A stretch of DNA of 64,000 nucleotides from Sporolactobacillus pectinivorans (GTDB lineage: Bacteria > Bacillota > Bacilli > Bacillales > Sporolactobacillaceae): assembly GCF_002802965.1 (NCBI RefSeq), contig NZ_NXGA01000001.1, positions 2,100,180 through 2,164,179 of the forward strand. The letters run 5' to 3'. Under the pieces are notes generated by a model that made no database searches, was not told the origin of the DNA, and was given only the letters and a program-made list of their open reading frames with translations. Both the position numbers and the translations under genes were made by a program. This document shows positions 35,393-42,922 of the stretch, one piece after another (the first letter of the stretch is position 1; every line of letters starts with the position of its first letter).

Positions 35393-35429
35393 AAAAGGTA
35401 TCACAGGAGTCGAAACTGTGATACCTTTT
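35393..35429. repeat. 14-bp inverted repeat
   Basis: AAAAGGTATCACAG pairs exactly with CTGTGATACCTTTT across nine bases, followed by CTTAT. It may be a second terminator or the end structure of the adjacent element relic. Confidence 0.65.
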
Positions 35430-35439
35430 CTTATGGTAA

Positions 35440-35632
35440 AAACATTTTAAGACGTATCTTTTTCGACTATCACCAACATTGGGAGCATTTTAAATCTAAA
35501 CATAGAACTAGACCTTGCCTAATTGTCTTTAAAGAAGTTGAGAAATTCAGAAACTGCGGTAACCTTAATATGGGGTTCAAGCCTCGGCTTTGTGAATCGG
35601 GAAAACATCAAATAACTAAATTTTCAAAGTAG
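35440..35632 (+). pseudogene. IS91-like transposase N-terminal zinc-binding remnant
   Basis: The open frame (from 35369) contains ILRRIFFDYHQHWEHF, FKEVEKFRNCGNLNMGFKP and RLCESGKH. This corresponds to the N-terminal transposase zinc-binding region of IS91/IS801-type enzymes, where a KEVEKFxxCG...GFK...CExC pattern is usual. The second cysteine pair is lost (CESGKH) and the frame stops after 64 matching residues; no catalytic domain follows. Clearly a relic. Confidence 0.75.
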
Positions 35633-35797
35633 ATGAGCGTGCACAGCACTGTAATGAGAAAATGAATTTAGAAAAAAAGGCAGAACTGGAAAGTAAATAT
35701 TTTGAGCTGCTGAAGCAAAAAGAAATCGAATAGACGGATCCTGAATGCTGTCCGGCAATAAAAAAAGAGGGGAGAATGGACTCCCTCTGTGCCATAA

Positions 35798-36151
35798 TTA
35801 ATAAAACTGTCCCGGACCGTAATAAGGACCGTATGGCGGAAAAGGACCGTACGGACCGGGTCCATATGGCCCGTATGGACCATAAGGTGAAAAAGGTCTG
35901 ACACCAATGATCGAACCTAGGCCGACACCGAGCAGGCCTCCGGCGAAGCCTCCAAAAAATGCAGGCAGTCCGATTCCGGGAAAAAATCTGCTGTCTTCCT
36001 GGTCTCTCTGCGTTTCGTTAGATTTAAGCGGCTGAATGTATACATTATCCTGATCGACAGATTCAATAATGCCGATCAGAATTGATCCGTCGTTGCATTC
36101 AATTTCGACCGGATGATGGATTAACGATTGATAATAATTTATGTTCACCAT
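35798..36151 (-). CDS. small Lsm-like protein with Pro-Tyr-Gly repeats
   Basis: A 117-residue protein in three parts. First is an Lsm/YlxS-like beta domain (SLIHHPVEIECNDGSILIGIIESVDQDNVYIQPL). A glycine-rich hydrophobic segment follows (FFGGFAGGLLGVGLGSIIG), then a tail made of PYGP repeats ending PYYGPGQFY. Gly-Pro-Tyr tails of this sort occur in spore and coat-associated proteins of Bacillales, but the function is unknown. GAGGAGC precedes the ATG. The first part is clearly related to the protein encoded at 39184-39432. Confidence 0.8.
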   Translation of the reverse strand: MVNINYYQSLIHHPVEIECNDGSILIGIIESVDQDNVYIQPLKSNETQRDQEDSRFFPGIGLPAFFGGFAGGLLGVGLGSIIGVRPFSPYGPYGPYGPGPYGPFPPYGPYYGPGQFY

Positions 36152-36302
36152 TTAGGCAGCTCCTCCTCAATAAAATCCTCAGATGCCTATGGTTAATGTA
36201 TGCATGGGGCAAAAAAGGGGGCGGGCGTCTGCCTATTTAGCTGCATTTTCATTTCCGGGTTTACAACGGAAGGCCAGATGCTATGTCAGGAGATGATAAA
36301 CT

Positions 36303-36797
36303 GTGAGCTTTTTCATCCATTTAATTGAGGATGACGATAAAGACAGGGTAAGTGAACTCATGAGGAAAAGATGGGGAGACCAGATCATGGTCGTTCATGA
36401 TGAAAAGTTTGATTTGACAGAGATGCCGGGTTTTGTGGCTCTGGAAAAGAAAAAAATAGTGGGCCTTCTGACTTACAATCAGAACGGATCGTCTATGGAG
36501 ATTTTGTCGCTGGACAGTTTTAAAGAGAATCAGGGAATCGGTTCGGCTCTCCTTTCTGCGGCGATCCGTCTGGCAGAAGAAAAGAACGTGGCGCGTCTGC
36601 ATCTGACAACGACAAATGACAATCTCGGCGCGCTGGGCTTTTATCAGAAAAGAGGATTCACCCTGACGGCTCTGCGTTTAGAAGTGGTGAACCGGGCAAG
36701 AAAAGAAAAGCCATCCATTCCGCTGAAAAGCAGCAATGGGATTGCTATTGAGCATGAGATTGAACTGGGTTACCTTTTCCATGATTGTAACGTTTGA
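36303..36797 (+). CDS. GNAT-family N-acetyltransferase
   Basis: A 164-residue GNAT protein with the acetyl-CoA loop LDSFKENQGIGSALLSAAIRLAEE (Q-x-x-G-x-G/A-type) and the motif B region LHLTTTNDNLGALGFYQKRGF. The start is GTG at 36303 with AGGAG eleven bases upstream. Substrate unknown. The promoter of the next gene lies across its stop codon, so the ABC-F gene is a separate unit. Confidence 0.9.
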   Translation: MSFFIHLIEDDDKDRVSELMRKRWGDQIMVVHDEKFDLTEMPGFVALEKKKIVGLLTYNQNGSSMEILSLDSFKENQGIGSALLSAAIRLAEEKNVARLHLTTTNDNLGALGFYQKRGFTLTALRLEVVNRARKEKPSIPLKSSNGIAIEHEIELGYLFHDCNV

Positions 36798-36822
36798 TAT
36801 AAGGGCCGGAATAGCGTACAAT
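36794..36822 (+). promoter_or_regulatory. promoter of the ABC-F leader
   Basis: TTGATA (36794-36799) and TACAAT (36817-36822), 17 bases apart. It gives a leader of about 285 bases ahead of the ABC-F gene. Confidence 0.75.
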
Positions 36823-36855
36823 AAAAGTAAATTTTGAAGGGAAGTGGAAGGATCC

Positions 36856-36885
36856 ATGTTTTTATCCGTTGTTCTTGCACTCTGA
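36856..36885 (+). CDS. nine-residue leader peptide ORF
   Basis: ATG 36856 to TGA 36885 encodes MFLSVVLAL behind GGAAGGA. Position (about 30 bases after the promoter, before a terminator) fits a regulatory leader peptide. Translation is inferred. Confidence 0.5.
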   Translation: MFLSVVLAL

Positions 36886-37006
36886 TTGGCCTGAGACAGG
36901 TAAAGTCTGTCTACTTTTGATCAAACAATTGATCGGCCGATCGGGTACGGTGGTAACGGATAAGGATGTCTTCTGCTTGAATCGTGGCATGTTGTACGAA
37001 TCAGAC

Positions 37007-37040
37007 AAGGGATGGAGCATCTTGACTCTGTCCCTTTTTA
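37007..37040 (+). terminator. attenuator-like terminator in the ABC-F leader
   Basis: AAGGGATGGAG (37007-37017) pairs over 11 bp, including two G-T wobbles, with CTCTGTCCCTT (37026-37036), followed by TTTA. It ends 74 bases before the ABC-F start. Its location inside the leader suggests attenuation. Confidence 0.7.
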
Positions 37041-37113
37041 TTATGGATGGATTCGGATACAGTCCTTTCTGAATTTACCGGAGCGGTGGCCGGCATGAAA
37101 GGGGAAATTCATT

Positions 37114-38679
37114 ATGTTATTGATTGAAGCCAAAAATCTGTCATTTTCATATGGCGACAAACTGATTTATAAAGAAATGAATTTTCGCCTGATGGAAGGC
37201 GAACACATTGCACTTGTTGGGAAAAATGGCGCAGGTAAATCGACATTTCTGAATCTGATCACCGGTCAGCTTCTTCCAGATGGCGGGTCGATTGAGAAAA
37301 AACGGGATCTGCACGTCGGTGTGATTGAACAGCATTTGCATTTTGGAAAAGAGCATACGATTTATACGTTTATGAAAAGTGCTTTTCAGCCTCTTCTGGA
37401 TGCGGAAAAAAGAATGAATGAACTGACTGAAAAGATGCTGGATCCGTCGGTTGATGAAGCGTGTATCGAAGCGTACGGCCAGTTGCAGGATTTTTTGATG
37501 ACGCATGATTTTTACACGATTGACGCCCGGATTAGCGAAATGGCCGATGGGCTCGGTTTGTCAGCGATTGGCATGGAGACAACGGTTGACCGGATGAGCG
37601 GCGGACAGCTGACTAAACTGTGCCTGGCAAAGCTGCTGCTTCAGGCACCTGAGATGCTTCTTCTGGATGAACCGACCAACTATCTGGATGTGGCACATAT
37701 TGACTGGCTGACGGATTACCTGAAAGGCTACCGGCATGCGTTTATCGTTGTTTCTCATGACACGGCATTCCTGGACCGAATTTCAGAATTTGTCTATCAT
37801 CTTGAAAATCATGAGCTGATCCGCTATGTAGGCAATTATCAGTCATTTCTCAAACAGCATGAAGCCCGGGCTGAACAGCAGGAAATCGCCTTTCGCCAGC
37901 AGCAGAGGGAAATCAAAAAGCTTGAAACATACATTCAGAAAAATAAAGTGCGGACAGCCACGGCGAGACAGGCAAAGAGCCGCGAGAAAACGTTAAGTAA
38001 GATTGAGCGGATTGATCCGCCGGCATCGGTACAGAAACCAAAGTTTCATTTTAAAGTTGATCGGGAACCGGTACGGATTATTTTCTCCGCAGAGCAAGTA
38101 AGGGTTGGCTATGACCGGCCGCTGCTTCCGCCGATTGATCTGAAGATTATGCGCGGCGACAAGGTGGCGCTTGTTGGACACAACGGTATTGGGAAAACGA
38201 CTCTGTTAAAGACGTTGCTGGGGCTGATTCCGACACTTTCAGGCAAAGTGATGACCGGTGACCGTGTAGAGCCGGGCTACTTTGCCCAACTGTCCGCACC
38301 GCCCACGCAGACTCCGCTTGAATGGATGAAGGATCAGTTTCCGCAGCTTGAGGAGAAAGTACTCCGCCAGCATCTGGCGCAGTGCGGTGTCTTCGCCGAG
38401 CATATGCGTCAGCCGATGAGCACGCTCAGTGGCGGTGAAGAAACAAAAGTGCGCATCGGGCGGCTGATGCTACAGAAAAGTAATATACTGATCTTTGACG
38501 AACCGACGAACCATCTTGATGTCGAGGCGAAAGAGGTACTGAGCGAGGCGCTGGAAAGGTACGATGGGACCGTTCTGGTCGTCAGTCACGAGCGCAGTTT
38601 TTATGAACGCTGGGTGTCGAAAATCTGGGATATCGAGGACTGGTCTGAGAAGAAAAAGGTTTCAGGTGCTCAGAAATAA
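37114..38679 (+). CDS. ABC-F family ATPase (YfmM-like)
   Basis: A 521-residue soluble protein with two ABC ATPase domains and no membrane domain. Domain 1 has GKNGAGKST, MSGGQLTKLCLAKLLL and LLLDEPTNYLD; domain 2 has GHNGIGKTT, LSGGEETKVRIGRLML and LIFDEPTNHLD. They are joined by a charged helical linker (about 245-300) of ordinary length. ABC-F proteins act on ribosomes; some give resistance to antibiotics that bind the peptidyl-transferase centre. Overall it looks closest to B. subtilis YfmM, a member without settled function. AAAGGGG precedes the ATG. The leader resembles attenuators of resistance-type ABC-F genes. Confidence 0.9.
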   Translation: MLLIEAKNLSFSYGDKLIYKEMNFRLMEGEHIALVGKNGAGKSTFLNLITGQLLPDGGSIEKKRDLHVGVIEQHLHFGKEHTIYTFMKSAFQPLLDAEKRMNELTEKMLDPSVDEACIEAYGQLQDFLMTHDFYTIDARISEMADGLGLSAIGMETTVDRMSGGQLTKLCLAKLLLQAPEMLLLDEPTNYLDVAHIDWLTDYLKGYRHAFIVVSHDTAFLDRISEFVYHLENHELIRYVGNYQSFLKQHEARAEQQEIAFRQQQREIKKLETYIQKNKVRTATARQAKSREKTLSKIERIDPPASVQKPKFHFKVDREPVRIIFSAEQVRVGYDRPLLPPIDLKIMRGDKVALVGHNGIGKTTLLKTLLGLIPTLSGKVMTGDRVEPGYFAQLSAPPTQTPLEWMKDQFPQLEEKVLRQHLAQCGVFAEHMRQPMSTLSGGEETKVRIGRLMLQKSNILIFDEPTNHLDVEAKEVLSEALERYDGTVLVVSHERSFYERWVSKIWDIEDWSEKKKVSGAQK

Positions 38680-38751
38680 TTCTACGGTTTCGATTGGCTG
38701 ACAGTTTACCAAGGATTCTGCCAGGGTAATCGGAGATGCCAGGAATGAAGG

Positions 38752-39093
38752 ATGGCGTATCAGATGACAGAAAAACGAACGACGAATCTGGATCCAGACA
38801 TACTTTCGGCCGTTTCACAGATATTTAAGGCTGTTTCGGATCCCACACGAATCCGGATCCTTTACCTGCTGTCGCAGCAAGAATGTTCCGTTACGGAGAT
38901 GGCCAACTATCTGAATCTGCAGCAGTCGGCCGTTTCACATCAGTTAAGCTTTCTCAAAAACCTGCATCTTGTCAAATCACGCCGCAGTGGCAAAACGGTT
39001 TATTATTCTGAAGAGGACGAACATGTCATGAATCTTCTTGCACAGACGATTGTCCATGCTAGTCATGGACTTGCGGACGAAACACTCCGGTAG
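38752..39093 (+). CDS. CzrA-type ArsR/SmtB metal sensor
   Basis: A 113-residue winged-helix repressor. The DNA-binding helices are in VTEMANYLNLQQSAVSHQLSFLKNLHLVKSRRSGKTVYY. The C-terminal alpha5 motif D-x-H-x10-H-x2-H (DEHVMNLLAQTIVHASH) reproduces the zinc/cobalt site of CzrA, which releases DNA when zinc is high. No efflux gene such as czcD lies next to it, so its target is elsewhere or is its own promoter. An in-frame second ATG at 38764 is possible. Zur is encoded 0.5 kb downstream. Confidence 0.92.
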   Translation: MAYQMTEKRTTNLDPDILSAVSQIFKAVSDPTRIRILYLLSQQECSVTEMANYLNLQQSAVSHQLSFLKNLHLVKSRRSGKTVYYSEEDEHVMNLLAQTIVHASHGLADETLR

Positions 39094-39183
39094 TTTTGTG
39101 CTCATGCGGACAGGTGCCGCCTCACGGATTGAGTGTTTCGCATAAATTATTGAGGAACATGATCAGTGAGGAGGATGTTAACA

Positions 39184-39432
39184 TTGGCGTATGATGGGAT
39201 ACATGAACGATGCAGGAATCTGGTCAATCAGTCCGTTGAGATCCGGTGCCATGATGGCTCGGTGCATCGCGGTGTGCTGACCCGCGTAGATGATCGCTAT
39301 GCCTATCTGCAGGTGCCAGGGGATCCCCCCGGGCTGGACAGTCCCGGACTTTTTGTTTGGGGCTGGGGCTGGGGCGCTCCAATAGCTCTTGCTTCGATCG
39401 CGGCGATTCTGGCAATCGGCTTTTTCTGGTAA
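39184..39432 (+). CDS. small Lsm-like protein with hydrophobic tail
   Basis: An 82-residue protein. NLVNQSVEIRCHDGSVHRGVLTRVDDRYAYLQVP aligns with the N-terminal domain of the protein at 35798-36151. Instead of PYGP repeats it ends in a Trp/Gly segment (LFVWGWGWGAP) and one membrane helix (IALASIAAILAIGFFW). The best start is TTG 39184, nine bases after GGAGG; a GTG at 39166 lies before that site. Function unknown. Confidence 0.75.
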   Translation: MAYDGIHERCRNLVNQSVEIRCHDGSVHRGVLTRVDDRYAYLQVPGDPPGLDSPGLFVWGWGWGAPIALASIAAILAIGFFW

Positions 39433-39470
39433 AGGCATTTTTTTGCCCACAGTATCTACTTTTTCGCAAT

Positions 39471-39504
39471 AAAAGGGGTTTCTCGTGAAGAGAAGCCCCT
39501 TTTT
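39471..39504 (+). terminator. terminator after the second Lsm-like gene
   Basis: AAAAGGGGTTTCTC pairs with GAGAAGCCCCTTTT (one wobble), followed by T. Confidence 0.88.
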
Positions 39505-39608
39505 AAACAAAGAAGCGTGTTTTTCTGTTTTTTCCGTGTAAAAGTTGTTATGCTGTTAATAAGAATCGGATAATTATTTGAATGTTCGACTTGAAAGAGG
39601 TGTATTTG

Positions 39609-40070
39609 ATGAATAAGACCGAGGCACTGATAATGCTGAAAACCAAGGGTTTTAAACATACAGACAAAAGAGAAGATATATTGGAATTGTTTGAAGATAA
39701 GGATGGGTATTTGTCAGCGAAAGAAATTCAGACGGCTCTGAAGGATGCTTATCCCGGCTTAAGCTTCGATACTATTTACCGGAATCTTTCTCTATTTAAG
39801 GAACTCATGATTCTTGAAGAAACCGAACTTGACGGGGAAAAAGTCTTTCAGTTTCATTGCACGGAGCATCACCATCATCACTTAATCTGTCTCCGCTGCG
39901 GGAAAACAAAGACGATTGAAGTCTGCCCGATGCAGGACCTTTCACGTCTTGATCCTGAATTCAAAGTTACCGGTCACAAATTCGAAGTGTATGGATACTG
40001 CAAGAAGTGCCAAAAAGAAATGGAAAAAACGGATAAATTAGCGGAATCTGATCTTGTCAACTCTCGATGA
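39609..40070 (+). CDS. zur: Zur, Fur-family zinc uptake repressor
   Basis: A 153-residue Fur-family regulator matching B. subtilis Zur: KGFKHTDKREDILELFEDKDGYLSAKEI, YPGLSFDTIYRNLSLFKEL, the metal-site histidines EHHHHHLICLRCGKTKTIEVCPM and the second zinc cysteines GYCKKCQKE. CxxC pairs for structural zinc are both present. ATG 39609 follows AGAGGTG; an upstream in-frame start at 39582 is less likely. The last bases overlap the convergent membrane-protein gene by 14. Represses zinc import genes, none of which is in the window. Confidence 0.95.
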   Translation: MNKTEALIMLKTKGFKHTDKREDILELFEDKDGYLSAKEIQTALKDAYPGLSFDTIYRNLSLFKELMILEETELDGEKVFQFHCTEHHHHHLICLRCGKTKTIEVCPMQDLSRLDPEFKVTGHKFEVYGYCKKCQKEMEKTDKLAESDLVNSR

Positions 40071-40506
40071 TTGTGAGTCCCAGAGCCTGATTTTCCCATA
40101 GAATCTGCTCAATCTGCTGTTGCTGGTCGCGTCTGCATCTGATGATCATGATTACTTTCGGGGCTAATGACCGTTGTTTTTTGTGCCTCAGGACAAAATA
40201 TTCAATGAGAAAGCCGATCAAAAATCCGGAAAGACTGGATGCAATTCCCCAGATGATCGGTCCCCAATAGAGGCGGAAGCCAGCGCTTGCACCGACGACA
40301 CCGAAAGCAGTCGCAAAAATAAATCCCAGATCGGTCCGGCTGTATCCATCATAGCTGATCGGTGTTGAAGTGTGTCTTTTACTCCTTGGCGGCAGATTCA
40401 ACGATAAGGCCATCAGACTTTTCTGATCCATACCGATGCTTTTTAGAGATGCCAGTGCCATTTCGACAAATAAGGAATGTTCAAAAATGCTCAGTATTTC
40501 AATCAA
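40057..40506 (-). CDS. membrane protein of unknown function
   Basis: A 149-residue protein with a soluble N-terminal region (FEHSLFVEMALASLKSIGMDQKSLMAL), two central helices (LGFIFATAFGVVGASAGFRLYWGPIIWGIASSLSGFLIGFLIEYFVL) and a soluble C-terminal part with a repeated-looking beta segment (KVIMIIRCRRDQQQQIEQIL). The layout recalls small transporter-regulator or stress membrane proteins but I cannot name a family. The start is TTG 40506, overlapping the upstream stop (TTGA), so it is coupled to the larger membrane protein. Confidence 0.75.
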   Translation of the reverse strand: MIEILSIFEHSLFVEMALASLKSIGMDQKSLMALSLNLPPRSKRHTSTPISYDGYSRTDLGFIFATAFGVVGASAGFRLYWGPIIWGIASSLSGFLIGFLIEYFVLRHKKQRSLAPKVIMIIRCRRDQQQQIEQILWENQALGLTIIES

Positions 40507-41276
40507 TGCAATTCTCCATTCTCATTCAGAAATGATCGCTTAAAATCATCCGATTGCCACTCTTCGTGAAGGAACTCTTTCTGTTCGCTGTTGAATAGCT
40601 TGTTGTACTCCATTGTTGTTACGTAAGCGTCAAATGCAGCCCCAAAGCTCAACGAAGGTATAAAAAGCAGCCACTCCATATTGACGGTTCCCGTCGAGTG
40701 AATAAAATCCCCCCCAAAAAGCAGCTGAAGGCTTTCCAGATCGCGAGAGTAAAATGTGATCACCAGTGTCCAGACTAGGAATGCAAAAGCTGTCAGTGTT
40801 CGCCGGTTGTACAGTTGGCCCAGTCCAGGCAGAAAGAGTGACCAGATCGACGCTACAAAAGGAATACGCTTGTCCAGATAACAAAGCTCAAAGTTTTTCA
40901 TAATAAAAACAGGCATGTGGACGGGCTGATGCTCAGTGAGGCTGTACAGTTTGTTTATATCCATTGCCGACCGGTAGCTGTCCCAGATACAGAAGATGTA
41001 AAAGGGTATATAAATCATAATCCATCGGGTATTGAGAATACTTTTGGCCATTTCAAATTGTCCGGAAAAAGTATAGACCATTGAAAGATTGAGATTGGCG
41101 TTCACATTAATAATAACCTCAAACAGGAATAGAATATTTCCTTTGAGATGCATATTCAGAAGCATATGCCCGAATCCTGGAAAAGCCGCAGACCACCAGG
41201 CAACGGTTGAAGGCCGTCGATAGGTGATCTGCGAAGTGCCAAGAGAGCTCAATACGGCCTGATAACGTCGCTCCAT
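40503..41276 (-). CDS. multi-helix membrane protein of unknown function
   Basis: A 257-residue integral membrane protein of about six helices. Two internal segments look alike: WWSAAFPGFGHMLLNMHLKGNILF and SIWSLFLPGLGQLYNRRTLTAF. Both carry the P-G-x-G-x-x-x-N/Y pattern seen in TM2-like and related small membrane domains, suggesting an internal duplication. GGAGG precedes the ATG. It is followed by the 149-residue membrane protein with a four-base overlap; the two products probably act together. No known function. Confidence 0.8.
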   Translation of the reverse strand: MERRYQAVLSSLGTSQITYRRPSTVAWWSAAFPGFGHMLLNMHLKGNILFLFEVIINVNANLNLSMVYTFSGQFEMAKSILNTRWIMIYIPFYIFCIWDSYRSAMDINKLYSLTEHQPVHMPVFIMKNFELCYLDKRIPFVASIWSLFLPGLGQLYNRRTLTAFAFLVWTLVITFYSRDLESLQLLFGGDFIHSTGTVNMEWLLFIPSLSFGAAFDAYVTTMEYNKLFNSEQKEFLHEEWQSDDFKRSFLNENGELH

Positions 41277-41510
41277 GTTGCAGCGCCTCCTAATTTTGAA
41301 CCAGTCGATGTGCCTTTTGAAGTATAGAACCTGTTTGAAAAGGCCTTTCGAACATCCTCCATAAGCAGTCTTTCTTAGTCTGCCAGTACCAGACTATTTC
41401 ATGCATCATGACTCGGACCGGGGTAGAAATAGATCAGCGTTTACATCGTAACAGTGTTATGTTATATTGAAAGAGCGAAAAGAATATGATCAAAAATGGA
41501 GGTGTTTAAA

Positions 41511-42185
41511 ATAGAGAATGAATTGATAACGAAAAAGGATTTGCTCGAGAAAACAGGCATCTCATATGGTCAGCTCTACAGGTGGAAGCGTAAAAAACTA
41601 ATTCCTGAATCCTGGTTTATCAGAAAGGCCACATATACGGGTCAGGAGACTTTTTTTCCAAAAGAGAAAATCATGAATCGTATTGTTCAGATCACTGAAC
41701 TCAAAGATACGCTGTCCCTCGATGAGTTGGCCAATCGGTTTTCACCACTAACAATGAAAAATATTACGCTGCCGACTGACGAAGTTCTTAAACATCACTT
41801 TGTTTCGAAAGCGTCGCTCAATTTTTATCTGAAACAGGGATATGAAGGCAAGACACTTCATTTTTCGCAGCTGCTCTCCTTGTTTTTGCTGGATCAGCTG
41901 CTTAAAACAGGAAAAATGAATGTCAACGAAGGAACAGACTTGCTTCAAGTATTGAACGAGCACGGATTGAAAAGCTTCGATAAAAACAGTTGCCTTTTTT
42001 TTATTCGAAAAATGGGTGTGCCTGCTTTTTTCATTGTACTGGAAGACACGGATGTCTATTTTGATAAGGAGACTCATGTTGTTGCTCGTTTACAGCTGCA
42101 GCCTTGTGCCGAAAAATTGATCGCACTAGTGAACAGTCGGGGATCACTGGAAGCGGAAAACAGGGAGGACAAATTGAATGGCTGA
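41511..42185 (+). CDS. yhbD: YhbD-like DUF4004 protein
   Basis: A protein of about 224 residues: an N-terminal MerR-like helix-turn-helix (KKDLLEKTGISYGQLYRWKRKKLIPESWF) followed by a mostly helical region. It matches B. subtilis YhbD, first gene of yhbD-bacE-bacF. The start is notable: GGAGGTG at 41498-41504 points to an in-frame ATA at 41511, six bases on, giving MENELITKKDLL, close to the B. subtilis N-terminus. The upstream ATG (41496) lies two bases before that site. It overlaps bacE by eight bases. Confidence 0.88.
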   Translation: MENELITKKDLLEKTGISYGQLYRWKRKKLIPESWFIRKATYTGQETFFPKEKIMNRIVQITELKDTLSLDELANRFSPLTMKNITLPTDEVLKHHFVSKASLNFYLKQGYEGKTLHFSQLLSLFLLDQLLKTGKMNVNEGTDLLQVLNEHGLKSFDKNSCLFFIRKMGVPAFFIVLEDTDVYFDKETHVVARLQLQPCAEKLIALVNSRGSLEAENREDKLNG

Positions 42186-42912
42186 GGAAAAAACCAAAAA
42201 TCTAACAATTATGGGGGAAAGTTCCACAAGAGGTGGCAAGTTTGATAAAGTGCGCGTGATGGGGGAATGCGAAGTCCATGGCAATCTGGAGACTGAATCA
42301 TGCAAAGTAATGGGCGAATGCGCCGTTGACGGCAACATGAGCTGTGGCTATTTCCGTAATATGGGTGAAGTGACCGTATCCGGACAGCTGGCAGCGGATG
42401 AGATGCGTCTGCTCGGACAAACAACAGTAAAAGAACAGTGTTCTGTTCGCAAATCTGGCATTTTCGGTGAATTGATCTGTGAAAAATCAATGTCTGGCGA
42501 AGAAGCTCACGTGCACGGTATGCTTCATGTTAGGGGCAACGTATCTCTTGAAAGACTGGATATGAAGGGCGGTATTTTTGTCGACGGACTTTTGAACTGC
42601 GGGACAATTGAAATTTTGATGAAGTTTGATGCGGATAATTATGTGCATGAAATCGGAACCGAAAGCATTAGTGTCAAAAAAAAGCACTCTATTTTCAACC
42701 ACGGATCATTAATCAATTTTCAGGTTGATACGATTGAGGGTGATGATATTGACCTGGAATATACGACTGCGCGAGTTGTCAGGGGAGCGCGGGTTTCGAT
42801 CGGCACCGGTTGCAAAATCGATCGGGTAGAATATTCGGAGCAATATACTTTGCAAAAACATGCCGAAGTCGGACGGGCAGTTAAAGTTTTGGCTGTAAAA
42901 AAGGAAAAGTGA
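42178..42912 (+). CDS. bacE: bactofilin BacE (YhbE)
   Basis: A 244-residue polymer-forming bactofilin. Short repeating beta segments (GECEVHGNLETESCKVMGECAVDGNMSCG in part, GEVTVSGQLAADEMRLLGQTTV) form the right-handed beta-helix, and a C-terminal region (VHEIGTESISVKKKH...GDDIDLEYTTARVVRGARVSIGTGC) follows. In B. subtilis BacE and BacF are needed for flagellar assembly. AGGGAGG precedes the ATG, which overlaps the yhbD end. It is the middle gene of yhbD-bacE-bacF. Confidence 0.93.
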   Translation: MAEEKTKNLTIMGESSTRGGKFDKVRVMGECEVHGNLETESCKVMGECAVDGNMSCGYFRNMGEVTVSGQLAADEMRLLGQTTVKEQCSVRKSGIFGELICEKSMSGEEAHVHGMLHVRGNVSLERLDMKGGIFVDGLLNCGTIEILMKFDADNYVHEIGTESISVKKKHSIFNHGSLINFQVDTIEGDDIDLEYTTARVVRGARVSIGTGCKIDRVEYSEQYTLQKHAEVGRAVKVLAVKKEK

Positions 42913-42922
42913 GGGAATCGCA

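Noticed and set aside
35662..35733. A 23-codon Lys/Glu-rich ORF (MNLEKKAELESKYFELLKQK...)
   Set aside because: No ribosome site; it may be the tail of a decayed gene near the IS91-like remnant, but nothing identifies it.
36869..37072. A 67-codon ORF in the ABC-F leader
   Set aside because: It has no ribosome site and runs through the terminator hairpin; the nine-codon ORF at 36856 is better supported.
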